From assembly GCF_000685275.1 (NCBI RefSeq), contig NZ_ARYK01000005.1:62001-126000 (forward strand): a stretch of DNA of 64,000 nt, written 5' to 3'. Below the pieces are notes generated by a model that was given only the letters and a program-made list of their open reading frames with translations, ran no database searches and was not told where the DNA came from. Origin of the DNA: Hyphomonas johnsonii MHS-2 (GTDB lineage: Bacteria; Pseudomonadota; Alphaproteobacteria; Caulobacterales; Hyphomonadaceae). Shown here in pieces: positions 8,480 to 16,752 of this stretch. Position 1 is the first letter of the stretch; each line of letters opens with the position of its first letter. A program made the translations under genes and the position numbers.

Positions 8480-9295
8480 CTAGGCGAGTTCCAGCTCGCC
8501 GACCGCTGCGGCCTTCACCACCGGCACGGAAGTACGCACGGCATCCGGGCGGCAGTCGAGCAGTTCCCAGCGGCCGTCATGGTGCTCGACAAGGGCGGTG
8601 CAGCTTTCAACCCAGTCGCCGTCATTCATGTAGGTGATGCCATCGATGTCGCGCATCTCGGCGACATGGATGTGGCCGCAGATGGCACCGTCATAGCCCT
8701 TGCGGCGGCAATAGGCGGCGACGTGGTCTTCGAAATTGTGGATATAGTTGAGGGCGCGCTTGGTGCGCTTCTTCAGTGCCGCCGAGAGCGACCAGTAAGG
8801 CAGGCCGAACAGCCGGCGCACGCTGTTCAGGTTGGTATTGATCCAGAGCAGGAAATTGTAGGCGTGGTCGCCAAGATGCATGATCCATTTGCGGTCGGCG
8901 CGCATCATGCCGTCGAACATGTCGCCGTGGACGACGAGATAGCGCTTGCCGTCGGCGCCTGCATGCACGGCGCGGTTCTTCACATGGATGTCGCCGAAGT
9001 TGAGCCGGAAATGCATGAAGGCGCGCAGGAACTCGTCATGGTTGCCGATGATGTAGGTGACATCCGTGCCGCGCTTGGCAGCCGTCAGGATACGGCGGAT
9101 GGCGTTGGTGTGCTCCTGCGGCCAGAACCATTTCCTGCGCAGGCGCCAGCCGTCGATGATGTCGCCGACGAGGTAGAGGTGGGTCGCCGTGTTCATCTTG
9201 AGGAATGCACACAGGGCACCGGCCTGGCTGCCGCGCGAACCGAGGTGCACGTCGGAAATGAAAATGCTGCGATACGCGGGCCGGGCATGGGTCAT
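8480..9295 (-). CDS. Calcineurin-like metallophosphoesterase (UDP-2,3-diacylglucosamine diphosphatase-like)
   Basis: A protein of 271 residues from the ATG at 9295. The dinuclear metal site is complete: ISDVHLGSRG, LVGDIIDGW, IIGNHDEFLR, VVHGDMFDG and CGHIHVAEM. This is the YbbF/LpxH-like branch of the family, whose members hydrolyse UDP-diacylglucosamine in lipid A synthesis. Many alphaproteobacteria use LpxI for that step, so the true substrate is uncertain. The 3' end of this gene is repeated, degenerate, at 6613-6696 and 7364-7405. Confidence 0.85.
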   Translation of the reverse strand: MTHARPAYRSIFISDVHLGSRGSQAGALCAFLKMNTATHLYLVGDIIDGWRLRRKWFWPQEHTNAIRRILTAAKRGTDVTYIIGNHDEFLRAFMHFRLNFGDIHVKNRAVHAGADGKRYLVVHGDMFDGMMRADRKWIMHLGDHAYNFLLWINTNLNSVRRLFGLPYWSLSAALKKRTKRALNYIHNFEDHVAAYCRRKGYDGAICGHIHVAEMRDIDGITYMNDGDWVESCTALVEHHDGRWELLDCRPDAVRTSVPVVKAAAVGELELA

Positions 9296-9423
9296 CAGGT
9301 TCGGCCCATACGCTGATTTCAAAAGCCTTTTGTGACGGATATTCTGCAGATTTGTGAACGGCGCAGCGGGCGCTGGACAGACATCGGCACGTGCGGCAAA
9401 AATCCACCCGGCAAGGAGACACC

Positions 9424-10011
9424 ATGCCTGACGTGAATCCAAAAGTGGACGCCTTCTTTGCCAGGCCCGGGCCATGGCAGGATGAACTGGCCGCCCTGCG
9501 CGCCATCCTGCACGCCTGCCCGGTGGAGGAAACCTTCAAGTGGCGCTCGCCGGTGTACACGGCGCACGGCGGCAACGTGGCGACGGTGTGGCGCCTGAAG
9601 GAGGCCTGCGGCCTGTCCTTCTTCAAGGGCGTACTGCTGAAGGACAGGCAGGGCATACTGGTTGCGCCGGGCGAGAATTCGCGCGCGGTGCGCCTGGCGA
9701 AATTCACCAGCGTCGCGGACATCACGCGGCTGGAAAAGACGCTGAAGGCCTATGTGAAGGAAGCCGTTGCGGTGGAGAAGGCCGGCCTCAAGGTCGATTT
9801 CCCGCAGGATGACCTGACGTACCCGGACGAACTGGTAGACGCGCTGGACGCGGACGCGGCGCTAAGGGAGGCCTTCGAGACCCTCACGCCGGGGCGACGG
9901 CGCGGATGGGTGCTGCATGTCTCGCAACCGAAGCAGTCGGCCACGCGCGTGTCGCGGATCGCCAAGGCCAGCCCGCGCATCCTGGCCGGCAAAGGCATGC
10001 ACGACCGGTAA
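9424..10011 (+). CDS. DUF1801/YdeI-type protein
   Basis: A 195-residue protein; the ATG at 9424 follows AAGGAGA. The N-terminal 120 residues match the DUF1801 (YdhG-like) fold, with the family motif EETFKWRSPVYT and FFKGVLL. The C-terminal part LREAFETLTPGRRRGWVLHVSQPKQSATRVSRIAK matches the YdeI/OmpD-associated tail found in such proteins. Function is not established. It is divergent from the metallophosphoesterase and convergent with the HNH gene. Confidence 0.83.
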   Translation: MPDVNPKVDAFFARPGPWQDELAALRAILHACPVEETFKWRSPVYTAHGGNVATVWRLKEACGLSFFKGVLLKDRQGILVAPGENSRAVRLAKFTSVADITRLEKTLKAYVKEAVAVEKAGLKVDFPQDDLTYPDELVDALDADAALREAFETLTPGRRRGWVLHVSQPKQSATRVSRIAKASPRILAGKGMHDR

Positions 10012-10021
10012 GGCGTATCGC

Positions 10022-10585
10022 CTAGCTCTCCAGTTCGACGTCCCAGTAGAGATAGTCCATCCAGGTGTCATGCAGGTGGTGGGGCGGGAATTTGCGGCCG
10101 ATATCCTGCAGCTGGTAATTGTTCGGCCGGAACGGCTTGTGCTGCAATTGCACGTCGGAATGCTTCAGCAGCTTGCCCCCCTTGCGCAGGTTGCAGGGAC
10201 TGCAGGCAGCGACGATGTTCTCCCACGTGGTGCGCCCCCCCTTGGACCGGGGAATGACATGGTCGAAGGTCAGGTTGTCGTGCGCGCCGCAATAGGCGCA
10301 CTGGAAACGGTCACGCAGGAACACGTTGAACCGCGTGAAGGCGGGCGGCCGGTCCTGGCGCACGAAATCGCGCAGGGCGATGACCGACGGCAGGCGGAAT
10401 TCGGTCGACGGGCTGCGCACGACATAATCATATTCGGCGATGATATCGACACGGTCGAGGAAGACGGCTTTCACCACTTCCTGCCACGGCCACAGCGATA
10501 GCGGGTAATAGGAGAGCGGCCTGAAATCAGCGTTCAGCACAAGGGCAGGCCGTCCATTGGGCGGCGCAGTAATGATCTCAGCCAT
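10022..10585 (-). CDS. HNH endonuclease domain protein
   Basis: A protein of 187 residues; the ATG at 10585 follows a GGGGG ribosome-binding site. An earlier GTG at 10597 is less likely. The C-terminal half carries an HNH fold: CAYCG, then LTFDHVIPRSKGG, ENIVAACSPCN. The N-terminal half (LVLNADFRPLSYYPLSLW) belongs to a widespread conserved family of chromosomal HNH proteins whose cellular role is unclear. No restriction or mobile-element neighbours are visible, so a housekeeping nuclease role is more likely than defence. Confidence 0.85.
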   Translation of the reverse strand: MAEIITAPPNGRPALVLNADFRPLSYYPLSLWPWQEVVKAVFLDRVDIIAEYDYVVRSPSTEFRLPSVIALRDFVRQDRPPAFTRFNVFLRDRFQCAYCGAHDNLTFDHVIPRSKGGRTTWENIVAACSPCNLRKGGKLLKHSDVQLQHKPFRPNNYQLQDIGRKFPPHHLHDTWMDYLYWDVELES

Positions 10586-10720
10586 GGTGACCCCCACGTG
10601 GCACGAGAAGATGGGTGACCTGTTTGAACCCGCTGAAGGCAGTACTCCTTTGCTCGTTCGCCCGTCTATTAGGCGATTCCGATCATAAGATTATGACAGT
10701 GGTGAGCATTTGCAACGGGT

Positions 10721-11356
10721 CTAAACCGTGACCCGGCCCTCGCGCACGGCATGGAACCAGGCCCAGAGGAGATGCGCAGCAACGCCCCGGTAAGGTCGCC
10801 ATGCCTCGGCATGGGCCGTGAAACCCTTGATATCCATACGGGTTTCAGCCCCGGAGAGCTGCCTGTGGGCCTCCATCAGGCCGACATCGCCTGTCGGGAA
10901 CGCGTCCATCGCGCCGGTGGCATAAAGCAGGAACAATTCCGCCGTCCAGGGGCCGATGCCGCGCACTGCCAGCAATTCCCGGCGTGCCGAATCCAGCGGG
11001 GCGGCGCAGACGCGGGGCAGGCTGAGCGTGCCTGTGACCACCGCTTCGGCAATGGAAACGAGGTGGCCGACCTTCGGGCGGGACTGGCCGCAGGCACGTA
11101 TCGCGTCCGGATCGGCGGCCAGCACGGCCTGCGGCGTCACCTCGCCCAGGAGCACCTCGGTACGGGCCCAGATCGCGGCGGCAGCGCCGAGCGATATCTG
11201 CTGATGGGTGATCATCCGCGCGAGCATGGCATAGGATGCCTCGCCGCCGCGCCATTCAGGAATGCCAAGGGCGGAATACGCCCTGGCGAGGGCCGGATCG
11301 GTAACAGACAGTGCGTCGCAAGCGGCTTTCAGCCTCGCCCGCGACGGCGCAGTCAA
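10721..11356 (-). CDS. DNA-3-methyladenine glycosylase (HhH-GPD family)
   Basis: A protein of 211 residues that removes alkylated bases by hydrolysing the N-glycosidic bond. The helix-hairpin-helix segment LLAVRGIGPWTAELFLLYATG is followed by the catalytic-aspartate region AFPTGDVGL. The likely start is TTG at 11356, which overlaps the stop codon of the upstream DUF2125 gene (TTGA). No ATG or GTG is available near the conserved N terminus, so coupling by the overlapping TTG is the best reading. It ends the ftsE-to-glycosylase run. Confidence 0.87.
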   Translation of the reverse strand: MTAPSRARLKAACDALSVTDPALARAYSALGIPEWRGGEASYAMLARMITHQQISLGAAAAIWARTEVLLGEVTPQAVLAADPDAIRACGQSRPKVGHLVSIAEAVVTGTLSLPRVCAAPLDSARRELLAVRGIGPWTAELFLLYATGAMDAFPTGDVGLMEAHRQLSGAETRMDIKGFTAHAEAWRPYRGVAAHLLWAWFHAVREGRVTV

Positions 11357-12399
11357 AGCCCGGTGCCCGGCAGCGCAGCGACCATGACCGTGCCGATCAT
11401 CACCTTGTTGTCCTTGACCGTGAATGTCAGGAACCCGCCATCCTTGGAGGCCGTCTCCAGGGTCGCGACCGTGGCCTGTTCCTGAAGCCGCCACCGCCCC
11501 GCCGACTTGAGGGCCGCTTTCAGGTCTTCCGGATCATCAATCCTGACGCCGAACGACCCGTTCACTTTGCCATTCTCGGCTGTCAGGTTGCCCTTGGCAC
11601 CAAATTTCAGGGGCCCCCAGCCGAGCAGGGCCTGTCCGAGATCTATCCCGCCGCCGGTATCCATGAAGGCCTCGTACAGGCGTTCGGGATCGCCGCCGCT
11701 GCGGACCCAGGCCGGGTAGAAATTGTGAATCTCGACGATCAGGCGGCTGGCTTGCAGGTCGGTGCCCAGCCAGGGCGCCTCGGCCGGAGCCGCATCAAGG
11801 GTCAGCGCATCCCATTGCAGGGCGACGAGCAGGTCATCAGGCGCATCCTTGCCCGGCGCCAGGTTCAGCGAGAAACCCTTTGTCGTATAGGCTTGGCCGT
11901 CGATCAGGGCGGAGACGTCGTGCAGGTCGATGGCCGCACGCCGGATGCCGTCTGCGGTCCAGGACAGGCTGCCGGCCGACTTGCGATCAATGTCGAAGGA
12001 ATGCCGGATGCCGAGCCGGTCGGTCACGACACTGTGGCCCGGTGCCCGACCGATGATGTGGTGCCAGTTCCACGGCTGCATCACGACCTGCAGTGTCTCG
12101 CCTTCCCACTTGGCCATGCGGGCGGGCTGGTAGACCGGATCGGTGACTTCAAGCTCGAACCGGAAGGGATAGCCACCAATCTCGCGCGACGAGAAATCAA
12201 CGATGGCACCGTCGGCACGCTCTGCCGCGACCCATTCATCGACGCCACGCTCGATTTCGGCCCGGGCGTAGATCCAGTAGGCCGAATAGACCAGGACGCC
12301 GAGAATGAAGAGGACAAAGGGGAAATACAGCCAGAAGCGCGAACGGCGGCGCTTGGCGAGTGGCTCAACGAGGCCGGGGTCGTTCCAGTAATTGCTCAT
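11353..12399 (-). CDS. DUF2125 membrane-anchored protein
   Basis: A 348-residue protein with one N-terminal membrane helix (about residues 22-44, after a KRRRSR basic patch) and a large periplasmic domain of the alphaproteobacterial DUF2125 family (GGYPFRFELEVTDPVY, WNWHHIIGRAPGH). Function is unknown; an envelope role is likely. The start overlaps the end of plsC by 4 nt and the stop overlaps the glycosylase start. Confidence 0.85.
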   Translation of the reverse strand: MSNYWNDPGLVEPLAKRRRSRFWLYFPFVLFILGVLVYSAYWIYARAEIERGVDEWVAAERADGAIVDFSSREIGGYPFRFELEVTDPVYQPARMAKWEGETLQVVMQPWNWHHIIGRAPGHSVVTDRLGIRHSFDIDRKSAGSLSWTADGIRRAAIDLHDVSALIDGQAYTTKGFSLNLAPGKDAPDDLLVALQWDALTLDAAPAEAPWLGTDLQASRLIVEIHNFYPAWVRSGGDPERLYEAFMDTGGGIDLGQALLGWGPLKFGAKGNLTAENGKVNGSFGVRIDDPEDLKAALKSAGRWRLQEQATVATLETASKDGGFLTFTVKDNKVMIGTVMVAALPGTGL

Positions 12400-13157
12400 G
12401 TGCCTTGCAGTTCCCTTGTCAGTCCGGCGCGGCCCTGCGCGGCAAGGCCCTCCTGCAACAGTTCTTCCACTGCTGCCTCTGTGGCGGTTTCGAGCCGGGC
12501 CATCAAGGTTTTCCGGTCGAGTCCCGCCGGGATGGCCGGCAGGATTTCATAGACAACACGGCCCCGCCGACGCCGGATTCCGTGCGCCGGCCAGCACAGG
12601 CCGGCATTGGTGGCGACCGGTACGACGGGTACGTCGAGGGCGCGGTAGAGCGCGGATACGCCCGCAGCGTGATAGTCGGGCGCGTCACCGGGCGCGGTGC
12701 GCGTGCCTTCCGGGAAGATCACGACCTGACGCCCCTGCGCCGCCCGGACCTTGGCCTGCGCAACCATTTTCCGGAGGGTTTTGGTGGTGCCGGCCCGGTC
12801 GATGGCGATCATGTCGCTCTTCAGCGCGTTCCAGCCGAGGAAGGGATACCAGAGCAGTTCCTGTTTCATGATGATCACGGGATCGGGCACGACGAGGAAC
12901 GGCACGAAGATATCGAACATGCACTGGTGCTTGCCGGCATAGATGAACGGGCCGTCAGGCAGGTTTTCCAGCCCGCGAAATTCGGTCTCGATGCCGCATA
13001 TTACCCGCATGCCGAAGCGGATCATGCGGGCATACATGGCAATGGCCGCCATGATGACGCGCCGCGGCATGACCAATGTCACAATGAAAAGGGTGCCCAT
13101 GAGGGCCATCGCGCCATACAGGTAGGCGACAAACAGGAGTGAGCGGAGCATCATCAT
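12396..13157 (-). CDS. plsC: 1-acyl-sn-glycerol-3-phosphate acyltransferase
   Basis: A 253-residue membrane-associated acyltransferase that makes phosphatidic acid from lysophosphatidic acid. The HX4D box appears as KHQCMFD and the acceptor-binding box as FPEGTR. An N-terminal hydrophobic segment is followed by conserved GPFIYAGKH and YPFLGWNALKSDMI segments. It sits in a run of coupled envelope genes between the YdcF-like and DUF2125 genes and overlaps the latter by 4 nt. Confidence 0.92.
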   Translation of the reverse strand: MMMLRSLLFVAYLYGAMALMGTLFIVTLVMPRRVIMAAIAMYARMIRFGMRVICGIETEFRGLENLPDGPFIYAGKHQCMFDIFVPFLVVPDPVIIMKQELLWYPFLGWNALKSDMIAIDRAGTTKTLRKMVAQAKVRAAQGRQVVIFPEGTRTAPGDAPDYHAAGVSALYRALDVPVVPVATNAGLCWPAHGIRRRRGRVVYEILPAIPAGLDRKTLMARLETATEAAVEELLQEGLAAQGRAGLTRELQGT

Positions 13158-13178
13158 CGGACCGGCAGGTTTAGCTGT

Positions 13179-13769
13179 TCAATTCAGGCCCGTCACCCGC
13201 CACTTTGCCCATTCTGTCAGGACACCGCGAAACGACCTGAAATCGCTCAGCACGGCGGTCGGGTCGACCACGGTGCGCACCGGGTAGGGCTGGAGTTCGA
13301 TATCCGGCATCGCCCGCTGCAGCAGGAGCAGGCTGCGGGGCATATGATAGTCCGAGGTGACGATGACCAGCCGTGTATATCCGTGCTCGTAGGCCCAAAC
13401 GGCGGTCTCTTCGGCGTTTCCGATCGTGGTTTCGGCGCGGTAGCCGATATCGACGCAGCAGGCATAGGTTTCCGGGGCGCCGCCCGCGAGCGCGATCAGG
13501 TCATCCAGCGTCACGTCGGGATTGACGCCCGAGATCAGCAGCCGGGCACCGCGCCCCTTGGCGACCAGGTCGACGCCGGCGGCGATGCGCAGGCCCGATC
13601 CGCCAGTCAGCGCGACCACGGCATCGGCCGTCTGCACGCTCGCCGGTACGCTGGCACCAGCGCGCCGCGCAAACATCAGGAAATCGAAGCAGACCCCGGC
13701 AAGGACCAGCAGAACCAGCACGGGCAGGATGCGGGACCGGCGGGCGGTTGATCGGTCAGGGCGGCTCAC
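13179..13769 (-). CDS. YdcF-like (DUF218) membrane protein
   Basis: A 196-residue protein with one N-terminal membrane helix (about residues 14-33) and a DUF218/YdcF Rossmann-like domain: DAVVALTGGSGLRIAAGVDL, RLLISGVNPD, then VIVTSDYHMPRSLLLLQRAMP. YdcF/ElyC/SanA relatives act in envelope and peptidoglycan or lipid-carrier maintenance. The start overlaps the end of ftsX by 4 nt, which fits an envelope function here. Confidence 0.88.
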   Translation of the reverse strand: MSRPDRSTARRSRILPVLVLLVLAGVCFDFLMFARRAGASVPASVQTADAVVALTGGSGLRIAAGVDLVAKGRGARLLISGVNPDVTLDDLIALAGGAPETYACCVDIGYRAETTIGNAEETAVWAYEHGYTRLVIVTSDYHMPRSLLLLQRAMPDIELQPYPVRTVVDPTAVLSDFRSFRGVLTEWAKWRVTGLN

Positions 13770-14641
13770 ATCATCCCTTTCAGGGCCCGGATCACGGTGA
13801 TGCGCGCAGCAAACCGAGAGGCGAACCCGGCAATCACGGGCGTGACGACAAGGATGATGAGGTCGAGGAAGTCGAGGCTGAGTTCCGGCAGGAGACCGGC
13901 CCGGCTGCCATGCGCCTGGACGGTGAAGATCATCAGCGCAGCCGCGCCGAGCGCCAGCAGGGCCCCGACTGTGCCCGCGCGCAGGCCAAGCACCCAGAAC
14001 CGCCGCTCGAACAGGCCGGCAATGAACCGGTCACGCGCACCCGCAAGGTGAAGCACGTCGACAATGTCCCGGCGCGCCAGCAATGCAGCATGGGTCGCAA
14101 AGGCAATGACCGCAACCGCCGTCGAGGCGAGCAGCGCGACCGCGATCAGGGCTGTCAGGCGGGCAACACCCAATACGCGGCGCACATCACCTGCCCAGTC
14201 GGCATGTTCGTCCACCGCATTGGCGAATCCGGCTTCGGTGAGACGGCGCGCAATGGTCGGACCCATGTCGGCCACAGCCGGATCGGCCTTCACGGCGACA
14301 AGCTGCGGCAGGGGCAGGCTGTCGGGCAGGCCGCGGCTGCCGAAATTCGGTTCGAGCAGGGCATCGATCTCGGCCTTGGTCAGGACGCGCGCCTCGCGCA
14401 CGCCTTCGGTCTCTGCGATCACCTTGCGGGCCTCGTCGGCGCCGCGCCGGTCGACATCGGGCAGGCTGACAGTCAGTTCGCCCTGGACCTCGGCCGTCCA
14501 GCTCTTGGCTGCGCCATAGGTCGACTTGGCCGACAGGGTGGCGAGCGCCGCCAGGAAGCAGAGCGCGCCGACAACGAAGAACAGGGCCGCTTCGCGCACG
14601 TCCTCGACCGGCAGGAGCGGGGTTTCCTTTGCCATGCTCAT
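13766..14641 (-). CDS. ftsX: Cell-division protein FtsX
   Basis: A 291-residue permease-like partner of FtsE. The FtsEX complex activates septal peptidoglycan hydrolases in response to ATP hydrolysis. An N-terminal membrane helix (residues ~17-37) precedes a periplasmic loop, and three C-terminal membrane helices are visible near 160-185, 215-240 and 255-280. The conserved ARRDIVDVLHLAGARD cytosolic loop and the terminal RALKGMM are present. It overlaps ftsE by 4 nt. Confidence 0.93.
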   Translation of the reverse strand: MSMAKETPLLPVEDVREAALFFVVGALCFLAALATLSAKSTYGAAKSWTAEVQGELTVSLPDVDRRGADEARKVIAETEGVREARVLTKAEIDALLEPNFGSRGLPDSLPLPQLVAVKADPAVADMGPTIARRLTEAGFANAVDEHADWAGDVRRVLGVARLTALIAVALLASTAVAVIAFATHAALLARRDIVDVLHLAGARDRFIAGLFERRFWVLGLRAGTVGALLALGAAALMIFTVQAHGSRAGLLPELSLDFLDLIILVVTPVIAGFASRFAARITVIRALKGMM

Positions 14642-15390
14642 ATCCCCTTTCCGGGATCTGTCCGCCGCCGGGCGACCGTATCCGGGCCGTACTCCACGTC
14701 CTTGACCAGCAGGCGGTTGGCGAGGCGGTAGACCGGCGCTTCGACCTGGCGCACCAGGCCGAGATCGTGGGTAGCGATGATCACCGTGGTCTTCCGGCGC
14801 TTGTTGAGTTCGAGGAAGAGGCGCATCAGGCGCGTGCCCATTTCGGGGTCGACGTTGCCGGTCGGCTCGTCGGCGATCAGGATATCGGGCTGGGTGACGA
14901 CGGCGCGGGCAATGGCGACGCGCTGCTGTTCGCCGCCCGACAGGGTCGGTGGCTTGGCATGCAGGCGCTCGCCCAGGCCCACCCAGGCCAGCAATTCCTC
15001 GACATCAGCGCGGTAATCGGCCTCGCGCCGGCCCAGTACGCGCAGCGGCAGGGCGACGTTTTCATAGGCTGACAGGTGTTCCAGCAGGCGAAATTCCTGG
15101 AAAACGACGCCAACACGGCGCCGCAGCGCGGACAATTGGTCGCGCGTCAGGTTGCTGGTCGGGCGGCCAAACAGGCTGACCTCGCCCCGGCTTGGCTTCA
15201 GGGCCAGGTAGAGAAGTTTCAGCAGACTGGTCTTGCCAGCACCGGACGCACCCGTCAGGAAGCTGAAAGAGCCGGGTTTCAGGACGAGATCTATGTCGCT
15301 AAGTATGTCCTCTGAGGTATCATAGCGCAGCGATACCGAATCAAGACGTACGGCGACATCGTCGAAGAGGTCGTATCGTGGATGGGTCAT
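14638..15390 (-). CDS. ftsE: Cell-division ATP-binding protein FtsE
   Basis: A 250-residue ABC ATPase. The Walker A motif GASGAGKTSLLK, the signature LSGGEQQRVAIARA, the Walker B segment ILIADEPTGNVD and the switch histidine in IIATHD are all present. It is the first gene of the run that continues with ftsX and is divergent from the zinc-ribbon gene across 63 nt, which must hold both promoters. Confidence 0.95.
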   Translation of the reverse strand: MTHPRYDLFDDVAVRLDSVSLRYDTSEDILSDIDLVLKPGSFSFLTGASGAGKTSLLKLLYLALKPSRGEVSLFGRPTSNLTRDQLSALRRRVGVVFQEFRLLEHLSAYENVALPLRVLGRREADYRADVEELLAWVGLGERLHAKPPTLSGGEQQRVAIARAVVTQPDILIADEPTGNVDPEMGTRLMRLFLELNKRRKTTVIIATHDLGLVRQVEAPVYRLANRLLVKDVEYGPDTVARRRTDPGKGI

Positions 15391-15453
15391 GGGCTCCCGC
15401 CTGCTGGCTCAGGCTACTGGTTTAATGGGGCGAATTGCGGGAAAGACCAAGTC

Positions 15454-16191
15454 ATGATCCTCACCTGTCCCTCATGTGAGACCCAGTATTTCGCCGATGA
15501 CTCAACAATCGGTGAAAGCGGCCGCACTGTGAAGTGTGCTGCCTGCGGCCACAGCTGGTTCGTGAACCCCAAGGGCGTGCCCGGGGTGTCCGGCGCAGCT
15601 GCGCCTGCAGCGCATGAAGTGTATCGTGAACGCGTGCGCGAACAGCGCCGGCGCAAGAGCCGCGTCGCCGCGACGGTCTCATGGATCGTGACGGCTGCGG
15701 TTTTCTTCTCGCTCGGCCTCGCGGCGATCATATTCCGCAACGATGTCGTGAAATTCTGGCCGGAATCGGCAGCCGCCTACAAGCGAATCGGGTTTTCGGT
15801 GAACCGCTTCGGCCTGGAATTCAGCGATATCGAGCGCAGCCGCACGTTCAATGACACGATTCCCATCGTCACCGTCTCCGGCAAGGTCGTGAACGTGGCA
15901 CGCACGACGATCGATACCCCGGCCGTGCGGGTCAGCCTGATGGACGAGCAGGGCAAGCAGGTCGCGGCCAAGTATGGCAAGGTCAATCCGGTGCAATTGC
16001 CGGCAGGCGAAACCGGGGCTTTCCTGATCGTGCTGGAACAGGCCCCGATGGAAAGCTTCGAGATCGAATTGTCCTTCGTCGATCGTGCCGATATTCCACC
16101 TGACCCCGAACCTGCCACAGCGCCGACCGAGCCATCAGAGTCCGGCGGAACGGACGAAACCACCCCAGACCCAGAAAGCGCGCCGGAATGA
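15454..16191 (+). CDS. MJ0042 zinc-ribbon, membrane-anchored protein
   Basis: A protein of 245 residues from the ATG at 15454. Residues 1-40 form the MJ0042-type zinc ribbon (LTCPSCETQYFADD, KCAACGHSW). A membrane helix lies near residues 70-92, followed by a DUF3426-like domain with beta structure (IVTVSGKVVN, LPAGETGAFLIVLE) and an acidic proline-rich tail. Such proteins are common next to ftsE in alphaproteobacteria; function is unknown. It overlaps hpt by 4 nt. Confidence 0.85.
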   Translation: MILTCPSCETQYFADDSTIGESGRTVKCAACGHSWFVNPKGVPGVSGAAAPAAHEVYRERVREQRRRKSRVAATVSWIVTAAVFFSLGLAAIIFRNDVVKFWPESAAAYKRIGFSVNRFGLEFSDIERSRTFNDTIPIVTVSGKVVNVARTTIDTPAVRVSLMDEQGKQVAAKYGKVNPVQLPAGETGAFLIVLEQAPMESFEIELSFVDRADIPPDPEPATAPTEPSESGGTDETTPDPESAPE

Positions 16192-16718
16192 CAGACATGC
16201 CGAAGATCGAAGTGCTCGTCCCCGAGGACGAGTTGCTGGCCCGCGTCGATACGCTGGCTGACCGGCTGGCCCCACGCCTGAAGGGCGACTGGTCGGCTGT
16301 ATCGATCCTGATCGGGGCGACGCCGTTCACGTCCGACCTGATGAAGGCCCTGGCCCGGCGCGACGTGCACCCCGTACTGGATGTGATCTGGCTGGAAAGC
16401 TATCGCGACGCGCGCGAAAGCTCCGGCCGCGTCGTCGTGCGCGCGGATCTCGGCCGGTCTGTCGAAGGGCGCGGCGTGCTGTTGCTGGATGATGTTTTCG
16501 ATACGGGGCGCACGCTGGCATTTGCAAAGACGCACCTGTTGTCGAAAGGCGCGCGTGAGGTGATCACCTGCGCGCTGACGCAGAAGCCGTGGGCGCCGCG
16601 CGGCGAAGACGGCGTTGATTTCTGCGCCTTCGATTCACCGGGCCGCTACCTTGTCGGCTATGGCATGGACGATGCTGGCAAGTATCGCGGCCTGCCCTAT
16701 ATCGGTGCGCTGGACTAG
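16188..16718 (+). CDS. hpt: Hypoxanthine phosphoribosyltransferase
   Basis: A 176-residue purine-salvage enzyme that makes IMP/GMP from hypoxanthine/guanine and PRPP. The PRPP-binding loop VLLLDDVFDTGRTL is intact, as are the SILIGATPFTSDLM and terminal YLVGYGMDDAGKYRGLPYIG segments. It is translationally coupled to the zinc-ribbon gene. The last ~55 bp and the stop codon are repeated as a degenerate copy at 18455-18517. Confidence 0.92.
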   Translation: MTDMPKIEVLVPEDELLARVDTLADRLAPRLKGDWSAVSILIGATPFTSDLMKALARRDVHPVLDVIWLESYRDARESSGRVVVRADLGRSVEGRGVLLLDDVFDTGRTLAFAKTHLLSKGAREVITCALTQKPWAPRGEDGVDFCAFDSPGRYLVGYGMDDAGKYRGLPYIGALD

Positions 16719-16724
16719 GCCAGC
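16661..16724 (+). repeat. Direct repeat, left copy (hpt 3' end)
   Basis: A 64-bp segment covering the last codons of hpt, its stop and 6 bp beyond. It matches 18455-18517 with about three mismatches and one single-base deletion. The two copies flank the membrane protein/asparaginase pair. Confidence 0.8.
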
Positions 16725-16752
16725 TGGTACTGGCCGGGCACGACAGACGCGC

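Noticed and set aside
10022..10585. HNH protein as part of a restriction or mobile system
   Set aside because: There are no methylase, integrase or phage genes nearby, and the N-terminal half matches a widespread chromosomal HNH family.
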